This document shows positions 62,844 through 64,000 of a stretch of 64,000 nt of DNA, one piece after another (within the stretch, counting starts at the first letter, position 1; every line of letters begins with the position of its first letter). Source of the stretch: Chitinophaga sp. YR573. GTDB taxonomy: Bacteria; Bacteroidota; Bacteroidia; Chitinophagales; Chitinophagaceae. The notes below the pieces were generated by a model. It did no database searches and was not told where the DNA came from. It saw nothing but the letters and a program-made list of their open reading frames with translations. The position numbers and the translations under genes were made by a program. The stretch covers positions 124,001-188,000 of the forward strand of contig NZ_FOJF01000003.1 in NCBI RefSeq assembly GCF_900110995.1. The letters are read 5' to 3'.

Positions 62844-63944
62844 ATGAGAACTAAATCCATGTATGTAGCTGCATGTTGTATTTCCATGCCCCTACTGTTT
62901 GGCGCCTGCTCCAAACAGATGAAAAACGATCCACTGTCCCTTAAAAGCGGCATCGCCGCCGCAGCTCCTGATCCTGACGGGGCAGCCTTGCATAAGTTCC
63001 TAAGGCAAAATGGTCCTGCATTTGAAACATTTACCATCAGCACACAGGAGCAGAGTGTGATTAAAACGAGATCAAGTACCACCTATACGATCTCAAAGAA
63101 CTCTTTGATAAAACCTGATGGTAGCCCTGTATCCGGTAGCGTGCAGATTTCTATTAAGGAAATAAGTACCCCTGCCAATATGATTTTTGCTGATAGACAA
63201 ACCGGTACTAAGAACGGAGACGCTCTCGTATCTTACGGGGAGTTCTTTGTCCGCGCGCAGCAAGGCTCCACTACACTTAAACTACGAGCAGACAGTGCCA
63301 TCAAAGTACAGGTTCCTGCCAGGGTAGACATCAAACAAATTCCAATGTGGGACGGAGATACCACCGTAACCGTTTCTACTTCCGGTTATGACTACATTAA
63401 TCAGTTTATCACCATCACTACCCAGGTAAGTGCAAATAAAGGAATAGACTGGCAACAGGTTACTACTCCCGGTTCCGCCTATGCGTTATTTGATGGTACC
63501 ACCAGTACGCTCAATTTCCGCCTGGATAGCCTGATTAAATGGAGAAACTGTGATGCGTTAGCCAGCAGTCCGAATCCTAAAACAACCGTACTGGCTTATT
63601 TTAATACCAATTACAATCCTGCCACCGGAACCAGCTATAGTGGAGAAGAGCCTTCTATGCTGTATTTCAAACCTACAGGTCAGAATACGATCATTAAGTT
63701 CTACAATACTATCTTTACGCCACCAGCAGGTTTTGAAGGATTCCTGAGTTATCAGAATACCATTCCTGTTGGTCAGCAGGGGACTTTCTTAGCTATTTCT
63801 TCTATTGCCGGTGTATTTTATGCAGAGAAGAAACTTGTGACGATAGCAGCTCCCGTAGGTAGCTTAAATTATACCACTGTTAGTTTTAATCCGGTTCCTG
63901 TTTCAGCAACTGCATTAGTAGCACTGATTAACAGTATGAATTGA
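62844..63944 (+). CDS. Lipoprotein of unknown function
   Basis: This 366-residue protein has a signal peptide with lipobox FGAC (Cys at about residue 22). An N-terminal beta-rich region follows, with TTYTISKNSLIKPDGSPVSG and SVQISIKEISTPANMIFADR, resembling a ZU5-like or similar beta-domain. A second half contains DWQQVTTPGSAYALFD and a beta-sandwich. Function is unknown; such proteins occur in Bacteroidota envelopes. It is a single gene, followed by a terminator. Divergent from the GH87 gene, but no functional tie is evident. Confidence 0.75.
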   Translation: MRTKSMYVAACCISMPLLFGACSKQMKNDPLSLKSGIAAAAPDPDGAALHKFLRQNGPAFETFTISTQEQSVIKTRSSTTYTISKNSLIKPDGSPVSGSVQISIKEISTPANMIFADRQTGTKNGDALVSYGEFFVRAQQGSTTLKLRADSAIKVQVPARVDIKQIPMWDGDTTVTVSTSGYDYINQFITITTQVSANKGIDWQQVTTPGSAYALFDGTTSTLNFRLDSLIKWRNCDALASSPNPKTTVLAYFNTNYNPATGTSYSGEEPSMLYFKPTGQNTIIKFYNTIFTPPAGFEGFLSYQNTIPVGQQGTFLAISSIAGVFYAEKKLVTIAAPVGSLNYTTVSFNPVPVSATALVALINSMN

Positions 63945-63950
63945 TAAAAA

Positions 63951-63988
63951 GAAAGGGCTAAGAATACAAGAGTATCCTTAGCCCTTTC
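63951..63988 (+). terminator. Terminator after the lipoprotein gene
   Basis: A perfect 12-base-pair stem (63951-63962 with 63977-63988) begins 6 bases after the stop at 63944. Confidence 0.85.
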
Positions 63989-64000
63989 CATAATGTAAAA

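Noticed and set aside
1..64000. CRISPR arrays, tRNA or rRNA genes, insertion sequences
   Set aside because: No regularly spaced repeats, no cloverleaf or CCA-like ends and no transposase motifs were found by reading both strands; none is reported.

Overview
The window looks like a chromosomal segment of a soil-type Bacteroidota, most likely the Chitinophaga group (Chitinophagaceae). The signs are a SusC/SusD pair with an ECF sigma/FecR switch, TonB-dependent receptors with CarboxypepD_reg domains, a C-terminal type IX secretion (T9SS) sorting domain, GldF/GldG-type ABC genes, glycoside hydrolases of families 20, 87, 97 and 127, lipoproteins, and TAnnTTTG-like promoter elements instead of strong Shine-Dalgarno sites. 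No rRNA, tRNA, CRISPR array, phage or insertion sequence was recognised.

Layout. 1-3163: right end of an acyl-carrier-protein based biosynthetic cluster (FabI-like reductase, FabZ-like dehydratase, ketosynthase, ACP, phosphopantetheinyl transferase) that continues off the left edge. 3124-7605 (minus): HAD phosphatase plus YbjJ-like MFS pair, a nested palindromic repeat, and a large secreted protein with an MG2-like start and a TonB-plug-like end. 7758-11776: Crp-like regulator facing a minus-strand run of stress/detoxification genes (esterase, GNAT, two pirins, REC-like protein, nitroreductase). 11907-12631: AT-rich two-gene unit of a DUF4760-like membrane protein and a 28-residue repeat peptide. 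12690-16276: TetR, SDR, DHA2-type MFS pump and methyltransferase, with three matching palindromic operators. 16478-18874: FtsX/MacB-type permease followed by a very long hairpin.

19066-25588: heavy-metal efflux set (small Cys-rich secreted protein, CzcA-type RND pump, adaptor, P1B-4-type ATPase) without a TolC gene. 25664-27157: small unknown protein, membrane protein, TlpA-like thioredoxin. 27158-32377 (minus): TonB-dependent receptor with two surface lipoproteins. 32623-42893: ECF sigma, FecR, SusC, SusD, ABC ATPase and a fused GldF-GldG protein. 42948-45534: two divergent HxlR modules (QorB-like reductase/HxlR; FrnE-like DsbA protein/HxlR), each with repeated operator-like motifs. 45531-53164: CoA transferase, YycJ-like hydrolase, GH127, pseudouridine synthase and GH20 hexosaminidase. 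53272-53977: GNAT-like gene with a tiny partner. 54219-56270: compact run of small overlapping genes. 56265-62432: GH97 and a large multidomain GH87 alpha-1,3-glucanase-like T9SS cargo. 62844-63944: lipoprotein.

The genes fit a polymer-degrading bacterium: secreted GH20, GH87, GH97 and GH127 enzymes would break down chitin-derived and glucan material of fungal walls and plant polymers, TonB/SusCD systems take up products, and local one-component regulators (TetR, HxlR, Crp, ECF/FecR) control small efflux or redox modules. The most notable unexplained items are the DUF4760/repeat-peptide unit, the GNAT-like/small-protein pair, the two large palindromic repeats, and the three-operator TetR regulon.
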